Counted from the first letter of the stretch, positions 17,702-27,178 are shown. The stretch: 64,000 nucleotides of DNA from CALKZN01 sp050633585 (GCA_050633585.1 JBOEGT010000021.1:1-64000); one strand, 5' to 3'. Notes: a model not told the origin generated them from the sequence alone. Numbers and translations are program-made.

Positions 17702-18082
17702 TTATGTGGCAGATAAGATGAAAATGCTCACCCATGATCCAATGCTAATTAACCAAACAAGCGACCGGAGTGTCGCTTGGTTGGTGATATAAAAAATACC
17801 ATGAAGAAGCCTGCAAGCGACAAATAATAAGGCGAAATTATTGAGTGTATTGGCGTTTATATTGCCGATATGACTAGCGATAATCACTGCCGCAGCAAAG
17901 GCTGGAAATGCTTCGAAACTATTCGATTGCGCCCAGTTGGCTCGCTGTCCCCAGCCTTCAAGTTGATTTAAGAAGTGTCTGGGTTCGTGGTTGTTAAAAT
18001 TTGGTGTAGAGATTTTTGCAAGGCCTGCCCATAAATAGGGCATTAGAGCAGTGATGAAAACACACCAATAAGCAATTGTCAT
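17702..18082 (-). CDS. MAPEG-family membrane protein
   Basis: About 126 residues from the ATG at 18082; an earlier ATG at 18100 overlaps the upstream gene. It has four hydrophobic segments. The MAPEG-type sequence RANWAQSNSFEAFPAFAAAV corresponds to the helix 1-2 region with the conserved Asn/Glu/Phe. The family includes microsomal glutathione transferases, while bacterial members are mostly uncharacterised. Starting 5 bases after the cinA-like stop, it is probably co-transcribed with that gene. Confidence 0.8.
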   Translation of the reverse strand: MTIAYWCVFITALMPYLWAGLAKISTPNFNNHEPRHFLNQLEGWGQRANWAQSNSFEAFPAFAAAVIIASHIGNINANTLNNFALLFVACRLLHGIFYITNQATLRSLVWLISIGSWVSIFILSAT

Positions 18083-18087
18083 GATGA

Positions 18088-18909
18088 TCACTCGTCGCAA
18101 GCACTCGTCGCAAACAACGCCTCTTCGCCGACTTCACCGTCAACGACTTTACCGCCGAGGTCTGAGAGTGTTTTTTTCAGTTGTTTAACGGAAGAAGACA
18201 GTGAGTCTTCGTCACTGCTGCGGATAATGAGGCTAACAATATAGCCTTTTTTGCCTTGACGATCTTTTGGGTAGCTACCAATGTCAATTTTACCCTGAAA
18301 AGAATGTTGCAACGTCTTGAGGTGTTCGGCGATTAAACCTTCTGGCAAGTCAGTTGTGAGTGCGCTACTTTTTACAACGGCTCCGCCTTGTAATAACGGT
18401 AATATCCCTTCTAGCATATTACGCATGATGCGAGGGACGCCAGCCATGACATAAACGTTCTCCATGCAATAACCTGGCGCCATTGAGACTTCATTTTTGA
18501 TTAGCGTCGCGCCTTCAGGAGTATGCGCCATACGCTGACGAGCAGTATTAAACTCAATATCTTTAGACGCATAGAAATCAGCCAATAATTTAAAGCCTAT
18601 CGGATGAGGCGTGTTGGGAACACCAAAAGCTTTCGCAATACACTCTGAGGTGATGTCGTCATGGGTGGGTCCAATGCCCCCCGTGGTGAAAACGTAGTCA
18701 TAGCGATTTCTCAGTGCGTTGATCGCATCAACAATATCGTGCTCTATGTCAGCAACAATACGAACTTCTTGGAGTTGTATGCCACGTAAGCCTAGCTCAA
18801 TGCCTAAATGCTTAATGTTGGCGTCTTGAGTTCTGCCTGAAAGAATTTCATTGCCAATCACTAACATTGCTGCAGTGACTGTAGAAGGTGTTTTTTGTGT
18901 CATATTCAT
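18088..18909 (-). CDS. CinA-like molybdopterin-binding-domain protein
   Basis: The 273 residues match the N-terminal MoCF-biosynthesis-type domain of CinA. Landmarks are VIGNEILSGRTQDANIKHL, VFTTGGIGPTHDDITSE and APGYCMENVYVMAGVPRIM. The C-terminal nicotinamide-nucleotide amidase domain found in full-length CinA is absent, which is usual for this short subgroup. Start choices are 18909 or the next Met at 18903. It probably forms an operon with the MAPEG gene and is divergent from the nitroreductase. Confidence 0.85.
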   Translation of the reverse strand: MNMTQKTPSTVTAAMLVIGNEILSGRTQDANIKHLGIELGLRGIQLQEVRIVADIEHDIVDAINALRNRYDYVFTTGGIGPTHDDITSECIAKAFGVPNTPHPIGFKLLADFYASKDIEFNTARQRMAHTPEGATLIKNEVSMAPGYCMENVYVMAGVPRIMRNMLEGILPLLQGGAVVKSSALTTDLPEGLIAEHLKTLQHSFQGKIDIGSYPKDRQGKKGYIVSLIIRSSDEDSLSSSVKQLKKTLSDLGGKVVDGEVGEEALFATSACDE

Positions 18910-18987
18910 GCTGCCTAGTTTACCTGTAGAAATGTCAAGATATAATGCTTAACTAACATTTGAATCAACTTTTATAGGCTATTTTCT

Positions 18988-19542
18988 ATGGATGCATTAA
19001 CTGTATTGCAACAACGTGTTTCTTCAGCCATTTTAGAAGAGCCGGCACCGACTCAAGATCAACTTAACGAAATGTTTAAAGCGGCATTGCGTGCCCCAGA
19101 CCATGGTGCTTTGACCCCATGGCGATTTTTGACGATTGAAGGGGAAGCACGCCAAACGTTTTCAGACGCATTGTATGCTATCAGGGAAGCGGAGGGGGTG
19201 ACTGGCCGTGGCTTAAATAAGATGAAAACCATTGGTTTACGTGCTCCCTTAATTGTAGTGGTCATCGCTAGTTTGAAAGACAGTGAAAAAATCCCGGATG
19301 TTGAACAAGATTGGTCTGCTGTCGCGGCGGCACAAAACTTGATTTTAGCCGCTGAAGCACAAGGGTTAGGGGCTATTTGGCGTTCAGGTTGGCCAGCGTT
19401 TCATGATGGAGTGAATCAATTGCTGGGTTTATCTGAAAAAGAAAAAGTGGTCGCTTATGTGTATATAGGGCAACGGCCTGAAGTACGTCGACCTATCACA
19501 CCATTAGCAGTTGAAGACTTTGTTTCTTCATGGAATGGATGA
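18988..19542 (+). CDS. Nitroreductase-family protein (YdjA-like)
   Basis: The 184 residues match the small YdjA-type FMN-dependent nitroreductases, with the FMN-phosphate region AALRAPDHGALTPWRFLTI at ~31-49 and AAAQNLILAAEAQGLGAIWR near 112-131. It would reduce nitro compounds or quinones using NAD(P)H in the cytosol. The physiological substrate is unknown. Its stop is 2 bases from the convergent tatD stop. Confidence 0.85.
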   Translation: MDALTVLQQRVSSAILEEPAPTQDQLNEMFKAALRAPDHGALTPWRFLTIEGEARQTFSDALYAIREAEGVTGRGLNKMKTIGLRAPLIVVVIASLKDSEKIPDVEQDWSAVAAAQNLILAAEAQGLGAIWRSGWPAFHDGVNQLLGLSEKEKVVAYVYIGQRPEVRRPITPLAVEDFVSSWNG

Positions 19543-19544
19543 TT

Positions 19545-20354
19545 TTAAATAGAGAGTATAGAGCGAGTATTGGCGGTGGTTATCGCAGCAATTTCTTGCG
19601 CTTTTTCAGTGCGAATTTCAGTCAGAGCCTCTAAAACGAAAGGTATGTATTCTGGACTATTACGCTCACCATGATGTGGTTCGACAGTCATGTCAGGTGA
19701 ATCAGTTTCAAGCACAATAGCCTCCAGTGGAAGTTCTTTGGCAAGTTGGCGTAATTTTCTTGATCGTTGAAAGGTCAGCATGCCGCCAAAACCTAATTTG
19801 AAGCCTAAATCCAGATAAGATCTTGCTTGTTGCATTGAGCCATTAAACGCATGGGCAATCCCGCCTCTAATGCAATGCTTTTTTAATATAGATAATGTTT
19901 TGTCATGGGATTTTCTTGTATGCAATATCACGGGCAGATCATGCTTTTGCGCGAGGAATAGCTGTTGTTCAAATAAATGGATTTGTGTTGTTTGATCTAA
20001 TTCAGGTAGAAAAAAATCTAAACCAATTTCTCCAACGGCAACGACTTTTCTGGCGGCAAGCAAGGCGTCGAGTCGTGTGATGTGCTCCTCAAGGTGTTGA
20101 CTTAAAAAGATGGGATGCATACCCAGCGCGCAGTGTAAGGACACGTTGCTATGTGGTGTGTGTTGCTCACACAAGTGTAGTAAATTTTCCCATGTTGCTG
20201 CAGTAACGCCAGGTATAACAATGTCGGAGACACCTAATGCTTCACACCTGTTCATGACATCATTACGATCCTTATCAAAAGCAGCAAAGTCTAAGTGACA
20301 ATGTGAATCGATCAGTGCGTGAGTGCTTGTTTTCATAGGTGGTGCAGCAGTCAT
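19545..20354 (-). CDS. tatD: TatD-family metal-dependent hydrolase
   Basis: The 269 residues show the TatD TIM-barrel metal ligands: DSHCHLDFAAFD (HxH), GEIGLDFF (Glu), ILHTRKSHD (His), IAHAFNG (His) and LETDSPDM (Asp). Family members are Mg-dependent 3'-5' exonucleases linked to DNA repair and RNA turnover. Length is normal. It is divergent from tcdA with a 141-base gap. Confidence 0.88.
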   Translation of the reverse strand: MTAAPPMKTSTHALIDSHCHLDFAAFDKDRNDVMNRCEALGVSDIVIPGVTAATWENLLHLCEQHTPHSNVSLHCALGMHPIFLSQHLEEHITRLDALLAARKVVAVGEIGLDFFLPELDQTTQIHLFEQQLFLAQKHDLPVILHTRKSHDKTLSILKKHCIRGGIAHAFNGSMQQARSYLDLGFKLGFGGMLTFQRSRKLRQLAKELPLEAIVLETDSPDMTVEPHHGERNSPEYIPFVLEALTEIRTEKAQEIAAITTANTRSILSI

Positions 20355-20495
20355 TATGTAAACGCCAACGTTAAATGCTTAGATAAAAGGTATAATGCCG
20401 AACGATTTGCAGACTAGCAAATTGATAGATTACCATTTGGGCGCTCATTGGTGGTTGATTAAAAATCACCAGAGCCATTAGTACGGCAAAATAAT

Positions 20496-21296
20496 ATGTC
20501 TGAACTCGACGCAATGCAAAAAGTCACACACCCCCCACGCCGATTTACTGGGCTGTACTCCTTGTATGGTGAGCAGGGTTTAGCCAATTTACAAAAATCT
20601 CACGTTGTTGTCATTGGTGTTGGCGGTGTTGGCAGCTGGGCCGTTGAAGCTTTGGCGCGGAATGCCATTGGTCATATTACGATGATTGATATGGATATGG
20701 TGGCTGAATCCAATATTAATCGACAGCTTCCAGCGATGCATTCAACGGTTGGTAAAGATAAAACCATAGTTTTAAAAGAGAGGGTGATGGATATTAACCC
20801 CGATTGTCAGATTGATATCATTGATGATTTTGTGTCAGTGACAAATGCGACTGAAATTTTGCCTAAACAGGCTGAGTATGTCTTAGACTGCATTGATAAC
20901 TTTCGGGTGAAGGCCGCTATCATTGCACACTGTAAGCGAAAAAAAATGCCCGTATTGACTGTCGGTGGTGCTGGTGGTCAAGTTGATCCGACTAGAATTC
21001 AGCAAGTTGATTTAAGTCGTACGCAGCATGATGCCTTGTTTGCTAAAACACGAAAACTGTTGCGGCAAGATTACGACTTTGCGCGTAACCCTAAACGCAC
21101 ATTTGGCGTGCCATGTGTCTATTCTGATGAGCAAGTGAGTTATGCAGATGGTCATGGTGGCCTAACTAAGCAAAAGCCTGAATCAACAGGATCGGGCTTG
21201 TCTTGTGCGGGTGGTTTAGGTTCATCGATGCAAGTGACGTCGACATTTGCAATGGTGGCCGTGGCCCGAATTGTGAATGATTTGATTGAGGTATAA
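20496..21296 (+). CDS. tcdA: tRNA threonylcarbamoyladenosine dehydratase TcdA (CsdL)
   Basis: The 266 residues form an E1-like/ThiF adenylating protein: VIGVGGVGSWAVEALARN (nucleotide-binding loop), DMDMVAESNINRQLPA, LDCIDNFRVKAAII, and the C-terminal TGSGLSCAGGLGSSMQVTS that typifies TcdA/YgdL. The enzyme uses ATP to dehydrate t6A37 to the cyclic form in ANN-decoding tRNAs. It is followed after 6 bases by the B12/radical SAM gene, so the two are probably co-transcribed. Confidence 0.93.
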   Translation: MSELDAMQKVTHPPRRFTGLYSLYGEQGLANLQKSHVVVIGVGGVGSWAVEALARNAIGHITMIDMDMVAESNINRQLPAMHSTVGKDKTIVLKERVMDINPDCQIDIIDDFVSVTNATEILPKQAEYVLDCIDNFRVKAAIIAHCKRKKMPVLTVGGAGGQVDPTRIQQVDLSRTQHDALFAKTRKLLRQDYDFARNPKRTFGVPCVYSDEQVSYADGHGGLTKQKPESTGSGLSCAGGLGSSMQVTSTFAMVAVARIVNDLIEV

Positions 21297-21302
21297 TGGA
21301 AT

Positions 21303-22853
21303 ATGAGTATGACAAAATTGCATAAAAAGATGCCGATCGTATTGGCGACCTTGAATGCTCGCTACATCCATACCTCTTTTGGCCTACGTTATCTAAAAGC
21401 AAACTTAGGAGAATTAGAAGCACAGACGGAAATTGTTGAGTTCACATTGGAGCCAAAGCCTGAAGATATTGCTGAAAAACTGCTTTCTTATGAGCCGGAA
21501 GTCTTGATGATGAGTGTTTATATTTGGAACACTGTTCAAACGGAAGCTGTCTTAGGTATTGTGCGTTCTCTGCGTCCGGATTTGCTAATTGTCGTAGGTG
21601 GCCCTGAAGTAAGCTATGAAACAGAAACACAAAATATTTTTTCTTTAGTCGATTATGTGGTTTCCGGCTGGGGAGATATCAGTGCCGCAGAACTTTGTCG
21701 GCAATTATTATCCGGTGAACGACCTAGTGAAAAAGTGATTAAAGGTGAACAGCCCAAGTTATGTGATATCAAGATGCCTTATCACTTATATACCGATGAG
21801 GATGTGCGTAATCGCGTGATTTATGTTGAAGCTTCGCGTGGGTGTCCTTATAAATGTGAGTTTTGTTTGTCCGCTCTTGATAAAACGGCTTGGCCATTTG
21901 ACATAGATCTATTTCTGGCTGAAATGGATAAACTCTACCAACGGGGAGTCAGGCAGTTTAAGTTTGTGGATCGTACGTTTAATCTGAATATTAAAATTAG
22001 CTTGAGAATTCTAGAGTTCTTCTTGGAGCGCATGGATGACGATATGTTTTTGCACTTTGAGTTAATTCCGGATAATTTACCTGACGCGTTAAAAGAAACG
22101 ATTCAAAAATTTCCGGAAGGAAAATTGCAATTTGAGATTGGTATCCAAACCTTTAATCCTGAAGTACAAAAACTCATTTCACGTCGGCAAAAAAATGATA
22201 AAGCGGAAGACAATTTACGATGGTTGCGTAATGAAACCTCGGCTTACTTGCACACAGATTTAATTTTTGGTCTGCCGAGCGAAGGCATGGAAAGTTTTTC
22301 AAAGAGTTTTGATCTACTGTATTCTTTGAAACCTCACGAAATTCAATTGGGTATCTTAAAAAGACTCAAAGGTTCGCCGATTATTCGTCACTCTGATGAG
22401 TATCAACTGCGATTTAATCCAAATCCTCCCTACAATATCTTATCAACTCGGGATGTGGGTTTTTCTGAAATGCAGCAAATGAATCGTTTTGCGCGTTTTT
22501 GGGATATGTTGGCGAACTCTGGGCGATTTCGCGCATCATTGCCGCTTTTACTGGAGAATGCGGAGAGAGAAAGTTCTCCGTTTAAAAACTTCTTACGCCT
22601 GAGTGAGGAGATATATGCAAGGCTGCAACAAACGCATAAAATTTCCTTATTACGATTGTTTGATGTGGTGTTTGATGTCGGCGTTGAAGTGATGCGGGTC
22701 GAAGAAATGACTTTATTGGAAGCCATTAAAAGCGACTTTCAGCGCTCAGGACAAAAATCCCTCCCTAAGTGCTTAAAAAAGGCTGGGAATGTCTCGGTAA
22801 AGTCTATGCAGGGTGATGCTGCTAGAGGAAACCAGCGTCAATTACGCCATTAG
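21303..22853 (+). CDS. B12-binding-domain radical SAM protein (DUF4080 type)
   Basis: Of the 516 residues, ~12-150 form a cobalamin-binding Rossmann domain and ~175-380 the radical SAM barrel, with the cluster motif CPYKCEFC (CxxxCxxC). The C-terminal extension (~390-500) is the DUF4080-type helical region. It would use a 4Fe-4S cluster, SAM and possibly cobalamin to modify an unknown substrate. Its position right behind tcdA hints at RNA modification, but this is only context. Confidence 0.85.
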   Translation: MSMTKLHKKMPIVLATLNARYIHTSFGLRYLKANLGELEAQTEIVEFTLEPKPEDIAEKLLSYEPEVLMMSVYIWNTVQTEAVLGIVRSLRPDLLIVVGGPEVSYETETQNIFSLVDYVVSGWGDISAAELCRQLLSGERPSEKVIKGEQPKLCDIKMPYHLYTDEDVRNRVIYVEASRGCPYKCEFCLSALDKTAWPFDIDLFLAEMDKLYQRGVRQFKFVDRTFNLNIKISLRILEFFLERMDDDMFLHFELIPDNLPDALKETIQKFPEGKLQFEIGIQTFNPEVQKLISRRQKNDKAEDNLRWLRNETSAYLHTDLIFGLPSEGMESFSKSFDLLYSLKPHEIQLGILKRLKGSPIIRHSDEYQLRFNPNPPYNILSTRDVGFSEMQQMNRFARFWDMLANSGRFRASLPLLLENAERESSPFKNFLRLSEEIYARLQQTHKISLLRLFDVVFDVGVEVMRVEEMTLLEAIKSDFQRSGQKSLPKCLKKAGNVSVKSMQGDAARGNQRQLRH

Positions 22854-22914
22854 GCTTTTAGCCCAAGCCTTTAAGCTGGTAGAATGTGGCGTTTATTTTA
22901 TTAAGAGAGAGAAC

Positions 22915-23397
22915 ATGAACATTGCAAAAGACTTAGTTGTCGCCATCGACTACACGTTAACAAACTCTGAAGGTGAAGTGATTGATTCATCTGAAGGTGG
23001 CGAAGCATTGCATTATTTGCATGGCGCCGGCAATATTATTGTTGGTTTGGAAAATGAGCTTGAAGGGAAAAAAGCAGGCGATAGTTTGTCGGTTGATGTT
23101 CAAAGCGATCAAGCGTACGGAAAACGCATTGAAGAGCTAGTTCAAGAAGTGCCTAAAGATGCGTTTGGTGAGTTGGGTGATATTGAAGTTGGCATGCGCT
23201 TTCAAGCCGAAACTGAACAAGGCCCGGTACCTGTTGTTGTGACAGCATTAACTGATTCAACGGTGACTGTTGATGGCAATCACCCCTTAGCAGGACAAGA
23301 TTTGCATTTTGATGTAACAATTAAAGACGTGCGTGAAGCATCGAAAGAAGAGTTAGATCATGGCCATGTTCATGGACCTGGTGGGCATCAGCACTAA
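22915..23397 (+). CDS. slyD: FKBP-type peptidyl-prolyl isomerase SlyD
   Basis: The ATG at 22915 follows taagagagagaac; an upstream ATG at 22813 overlaps the radical SAM gene and adds an unrelated leader. The 160 residues begin MNIAKDLVVAIDYTLTN, with FKBP strands interrupted by the insert-in-flap chaperone domain (~70-130), and end in the His-rich tail LDHGHVHGPGGHQH. SlyD is a cytosolic prolyl isomerase/chaperone that binds nickel through such a tail. It may be read through from the tcdA-radical SAM pair. Confidence 0.92.
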   Translation: MNIAKDLVVAIDYTLTNSEGEVIDSSEGGEALHYLHGAGNIIVGLENELEGKKAGDSLSVDVQSDQAYGKRIEELVQEVPKDAFGELGDIEVGMRFQAETEQGPVPVVVTALTDSTVTVDGNHPLAGQDLHFDVTIKDVREASKEELDHGHVHGPGGHQH

Positions 23398-23420
23398 TTA
23401 TTGTATTCATCATAGAATGC

Positions 23421-23465
23421 AAAAAAGGCGCTCCTTTCTTTAATATAAAGGTAGCGCCTTTTTTA
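23421..23465. terminator. Bidirectional terminator between slyD and cysC
   Basis: AAAAAAGGCGCT pairs with AGCGCCTTTTTT around an inner CCTTT/AAAGG stem with a single-base bulge. The arms begin with an A tract and end with a T tract, so it serves both convergent transcripts. Confidence 0.85.
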
Positions 23466-23482
23466 TATGTCTTAATAGCGGA

Positions 23483-24094
23483 TTACGGGGTTTTGATGAT
23501 GTTATTTTCAATGCAATAGTGAATCACTTGATCCACGCATGCTTGGATATCTAGCGCGTCGGTGTTTAACGTTAGTTGAGCATTCTCAGGTTCTTCATAC
23601 GGCGATGAAATACCTGTAAAGTTGTTGATTTCACCTTTTCTTGCCTTGGCATATAAGCCTTTAGTATCGCGTTTTTCACAGACTTCTAGTGGGCACTTAA
23701 TATAGATTTCACTGAAGTCTTCTTCAGCTACCAAGTTTCTGGCGATTTGTCGATCTGAACGAAAAGGAGAAATAAAAGCCGTTAAAATCACAACGCCAGA
23801 TTCCATGAACAACTTTGCTGTCTCGCCAATACGGCGAATATTCTCTTGGCGGTCAATCTCGTTGAACCCTAAATCTGAGCATAATCCGTGGCGAATGTTG
23901 TCGCCATCTAGCACCATAGTTAATATGCCGCGTTCATGTAAAGCGGCTTCTACAGCCGCAGATATAGTTGACTTACCCGCCCCTGAAAGGCCAGTAAACC
24001 ATAAAATAGCCCCGCGATGTTTATTTAAACTTTCTCGTTGTTGCCTGGTAACGGATTGTTGTTGCCAGACAACGTTTTCAGATTTTTTATCCAT
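23483..24094 (-). CDS. cysC: Adenylyl-sulfate kinase CysC
   Basis: The 203 residues carry Walker A GLSGAGKSTI at ~34-43, LDGDNIRHGLCSDLGF, the SPFRSDRQIAR loop and the GLYAKARKGEI lid, all characteristic of APS kinase. It phosphorylates adenosine phosphosulfate to PAPS in the cytosol. cysDN is not nearby. It starts 23 bases after etfA stops, so it is probably transcribed with etfBA. PAPS is also the donor for the sulfotransferase-like protein encoded near the left end of the window. Confidence 0.93.
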   Translation of the reverse strand: MDKKSENVVWQQQSVTRQQRESLNKHRGAILWFTGLSGAGKSTISAAVEAALHERGILTMVLDGDNIRHGLCSDLGFNEIDRQENIRRIGETAKLFMESGVVILTAFISPFRSDRQIARNLVAEEDFSEIYIKCPLEVCEKRDTKGLYAKARKGEINNFTGISSPYEEPENAQLTLNTDALDIQACVDQVIHYCIENNIIKTP

Positions 24095-24117
24095 CGAGTG
24101 TGTGGATGTATTTCGTG

Positions 24118-25041
24118 CTATAAATTGTCTGTGATTTCAGGGACGGCATCAAATAGATCGGCTACCAAACCGTAATCGGCAAAGTTGAAAATAGCGGCTT
24201 CTGGATCTTTGTTAATCGCTACGATAACTTTACTATCTTTCATGCCCGCGATATGTTGCGCCGCACCAGAGATGCCTGCCGCGATATATAACTCAGGCGC
24301 AACAACGACACCTGTTTGCCCGACTTGTTTATCGTTAGTGATATAGCCAGCATCTACGGCAGCACGTGAAGCGCCAACCGCAGCACCTAACTTATCCGCT
24401 AATGCCTCGATAATGGCGAAGTTGTCTTTGCTGCCAACACCGCGTCCGCCCGATACAACAACTTTTGCTGTCGCGAGGTCTGGGCGTTCAGATGTAGCAA
24501 TTTCCTGGTTTTCAAAATTGGATAATCCTGTGATATCACTAGCAGGAATTTTTTCAATACTTGCAGAACCGCCTTCACCAGCAGTTTCAAAGCTTACTGT
24601 TCGAATAGTGATAACTTTTTTTGCATGCAAAGCTTGTACAGTGGCAAGTGCATTGCCTGCATAAATTGGTCGGATAAACGTGTCGTTAGAAACGATGCCC
24701 GTAATGTCTGAAATTTGCGCGACATCTAGTAAGGCGGCAACTCTAGGCGCGAGATTTTTACCAAAGTTAGTCGCTGGCGCTAAGATATGTTCATAATTTT
24801 CAGCCAGTGTCGTGATCAATGGTGTTAGCTCTTCGGCTAGTTGATGTTGATAATGAGCTGCATCAGCATGTAGCACTTTGTTGACACCGTTAATAGAGGC
24901 AACTGCATCAGCAACATCAGTGCAGTTTTCTCCAGCTACTAGAACATCTACATCGCCCAGTTTGATGCCCGCGGTGATGGTGTTTAAGGTAGAAGGATTA
25001 AGTTCGTTATTGTTGTGTTCGGCAATAATTAATACACTCAT
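24118..25041 (-). CDS. etfA: Electron transfer flavoprotein alpha subunit
   Basis: The 307 residues end with the FAD-binding region typical of EtfA: VSGGRGVGSKDNF, GASRAAVDAGY, QVGQTGVVVAPELYIA, GISGAAQHIAGMKDS and VAINKDPEAAIF. With EtfB it carries electrons from flavin dehydrogenases to the quinone pool through ETF-QO. The gene starts 9 bases after etfB. Possible donors in this window are the DMGDH-type dehydrogenase and the taurine-dehydrogenase-like protein. Confidence 0.95.
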   Translation of the reverse strand: MSVLIIAEHNNNELNPSTLNTITAGIKLGDVDVLVAGENCTDVADAVASINGVNKVLHADAAHYQHQLAEELTPLITTLAENYEHILAPATNFGKNLAPRVAALLDVAQISDITGIVSNDTFIRPIYAGNALATVQALHAKKVITIRTVSFETAGEGGSASIEKIPASDITGLSNFENQEIATSERPDLATAKVVVSGGRGVGSKDNFAIIEALADKLGAAVGASRAAVDAGYITNDKQVGQTGVVVAPELYIAAGISGAAQHIAGMKDSKVIVAINKDPEAAIFNFADYGLVADLFDAVPEITDNL

Positions 25042-25050
25042 GATCTACTC

Positions 25051-25809
25051 CTAAATGACGTTTGCTTCATCGCGAAGCTTTTCAATAAGTTCAGAAACGT
25101 TTTCTACAGTGATGCCAGCCTTTCTTGTGGGTGGCTCTTCTACTTTTAGCACCGTGAATCCTGAGGCAAGAGAGTCATCATTAATACCGTAATCAGCAAA
25201 GGTTTTTACATCCAATGGTTTTTTCTTCGCTTTCATCATATTTGGTAATTTGATGTAGCGAGGTTCATTTAAGCGGAGATCTGTCGTTAAAATGGCAGGC
25301 ATTTTTAAGCGTAACGTTTCTAAGCCGTTGTCTATTTCTCGAGTGACTTTCACGGTGTCGCCATCGATTGTTTGTTCTGAAATAAAAGTGCCTTGAGACC
25401 AACCTAGCAGTGCGGATAACATTTGCCCTGTTTGATTGTTGTCATTGTCAATGGCTTGTTTGCCCATCAAGACTAATCCGGCATCTTCGGCATCAATGAC
25501 GCCTTTGAGAACTTTGGCGATTGATAGAGGTTGTAATTCACTATCGCTATCAATTCTGATAGCTCTATCAGCGCCAATGGCTAATGCACTGCGCAGTGTC
25601 TCATCGCTGCTGGCGTCGGCAATTGTCACAACAATGACTTCACTCGCCGTGCCGGCTTCTTGGAGCTGGACTGCTTCTTCAACGGCAATTTCGTCAAATG
25701 GGTTCATCGACATTTTTACACCGTCAGTATCAACCCCGGTTTCATCGCTTTTGACGCGAATGCTGACATAAGGGTCAACTACGCGTTTGATAGGTACAAT
25801 TATTTTCAT
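25051..25809 (-). CDS. etfB: Electron transfer flavoprotein beta subunit
   Basis: The 252 residues start MKIIVPIKRVVDP and contain the AMP-binding region (LVLMGKQAIDNDNNQTGQML) and the recognition-loop area ALAIGADRAIRI, as in EtfB. Together with EtfA it forms the AMP/FAD-containing heterodimer. First gene of the etfB-etfA-cysC series; the ~170-base AT-rich upstream gap should hold its promoter. Confidence 0.95.
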   Translation of the reverse strand: MKIIVPIKRVVDPYVSIRVKSDETGVDTDGVKMSMNPFDEIAVEEAVQLQEAGTASEVIVVTIADASSDETLRSALAIGADRAIRIDSDSELQPLSIAKVLKGVIDAEDAGLVLMGKQAIDNDNNQTGQMLSALLGWSQGTFISEQTIDGDTVKVTREIDNGLETLRLKMPAILTTDLRLNEPRYIKLPNMMKAKKKPLDVKTFADYGINDDSLASGFTVLKVEEPPTRKAGITVENVSELIEKLRDEANVI

Positions 25810-25983
25810 TTGTTTGGCCTTGCTCGAACATCGTTGAAAGGTTTTGGCAATGCAATGTTTTTGTTTGAAAGCTTGCCTTGTAAAGGTTAGGCATTATAGC
25901 GCCTAAATTTAGTCGTCGCTATATGCAAAAAAAGCTTAAGCGTCGTTGGTGAATCGTTGGTTAAAATGAGGCACTCTTAGACA

Positions 25984-27036
25984 CTAAAGTGTGTTTTTTT
26001 CAGGCTCAGTGGCTTGGCTGAAGAGCTTTGCTCTAACCGTTTTGCGGTATTCGCTAGGTGATATAGAGCGTTGCTTCCTGAAAACTTTAGCGAAGTAACT
26101 TAAGTCATTGAAGCCGGTTCTTTCCGATATTTCCGCAATATTGAGATTGGAGTACTGCAATAAATCCTGAGCGGTATCGATGCGTATATTTTGTAAATAT
26201 TGCATCGGCGACATTGCGGTCGCAGATAAAAACCGGCGAGTGAAATTTCGAGTGCTCATGTCGTGTTGATTCGCCAATTGTTGAGTGGTAATGGGTTCTG
26301 CTAGGTTATCTTTCATCCACAGTTGTGCTTGAAGAATAGATTCATCGGGATGGTTTTGATTCTTTTTGTCGATAAAACTCGTTTGATCATAGGCTCGCCG
26401 GATTTCATGTGAAAAGTGTCTTTCAATGTGTTGAGCAACGGGTATGCCATATACTCTTTGGATAAAATGAATCGTTAAATCCGCTAAAGAGTTAATACTG
26501 GCGGCACAGTAAATAGGATCTGCTTCCGTAATGAAGTGTTGTCTTTTTAAGTGAATGTCAGGGTAGCGTTTTTTAAATTGATCAAAAAAATACCAATGTG
26601 TGGTTGCAGGCTTTTGATTGAGTAACCCTGTTTCGGCAATCAAACAGACGCCTGTCCCAACAGCGCATAATAGTGCGCCGTTTTCGTATTGATATTGGAG
26701 CCACTCAATCAAGCCTTTTGATTGGTGTATCACTTTTTGTGGGTTTCGCCACAGAGCAGGGACATAAACTAAGTCAAAAATTTCTTGCTTGTCATGTTCT
26801 TTTTCAGGATTTTTATTCGAGGTGTTGTCAGTTGAGTTAAATGTAATTTCTGGCATAAAACGTAGCCCGCCATGGGCCATCACAGGTGCCATGTCCTGCG
26901 CAATCAGAGTGGGTTTAATGGCTTTTAACCTTGAGTGCTGGGTTCGCGAATATTGAGCGGCGGCCGCCCACATTTCACTTGGCCATGTCATGCTAGTGGC
27001 CAGCATATGATTGATTAATACATAAGATATTTTCAT
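25984..27036 (-). CDS. GlxA-type AraC regulator with DJ-1/PfpI domain
   Basis: The 350 residues consist of a DJ-1/PfpI-like ligand domain (~1-200, including LCAVGTGVCLIAETGLL with a nucleophile-elbow-like Cys region) and a C-terminal AraC helix-turn-helix pair (~235-340, ITTQQLANQHDMSTRNFTRR and NIAEISERTGFNDLSYFAK). Relatives include ArgR, CdhR and GbdR, which control catabolism of arginine, carnitine and glycine betaine. The target here is unknown. The DMGDH-type gene ~18 kb away is a conceivable but unsupported target. Confidence 0.85.
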   Translation of the reverse strand: MKISYVLINHMLATSMTWPSEMWAAAAQYSRTQHSRLKAIKPTLIAQDMAPVMAHGGLRFMPEITFNSTDNTSNKNPEKEHDKQEIFDLVYVPALWRNPQKVIHQSKGLIEWLQYQYENGALLCAVGTGVCLIAETGLLNQKPATTHWYFFDQFKKRYPDIHLKRQHFITEADPIYCAASINSLADLTIHFIQRVYGIPVAQHIERHFSHEIRRAYDQTSFIDKKNQNHPDESILQAQLWMKDNLAEPITTQQLANQHDMSTRNFTRRFLSATAMSPMQYLQNIRIDTAQDLLQYSNLNIAEISERTGFNDLSYFAKVFRKQRSISPSEYRKTVRAKLFSQATEPEKNTL

Positions 27037-27178
27037 TAGGGCGATATAATACGATGTTTGTCCTAAATGTCTCTATATTTGTCTCTTTTATTTTAATTTA
27101 ATTGCTTGTGGTCAATCTATAATGCTGGTCCATTAACGTATTTTGTCTTGAATTAATCACCCTAAATTTGACACGCTT

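Noticed and set aside
3208..24094. Functional link between the sulfotransferase and cysC through PAPS
   Set aside because: The genes are 20 kb apart, and PAPS is needed for general sulfate assimilation anyway.
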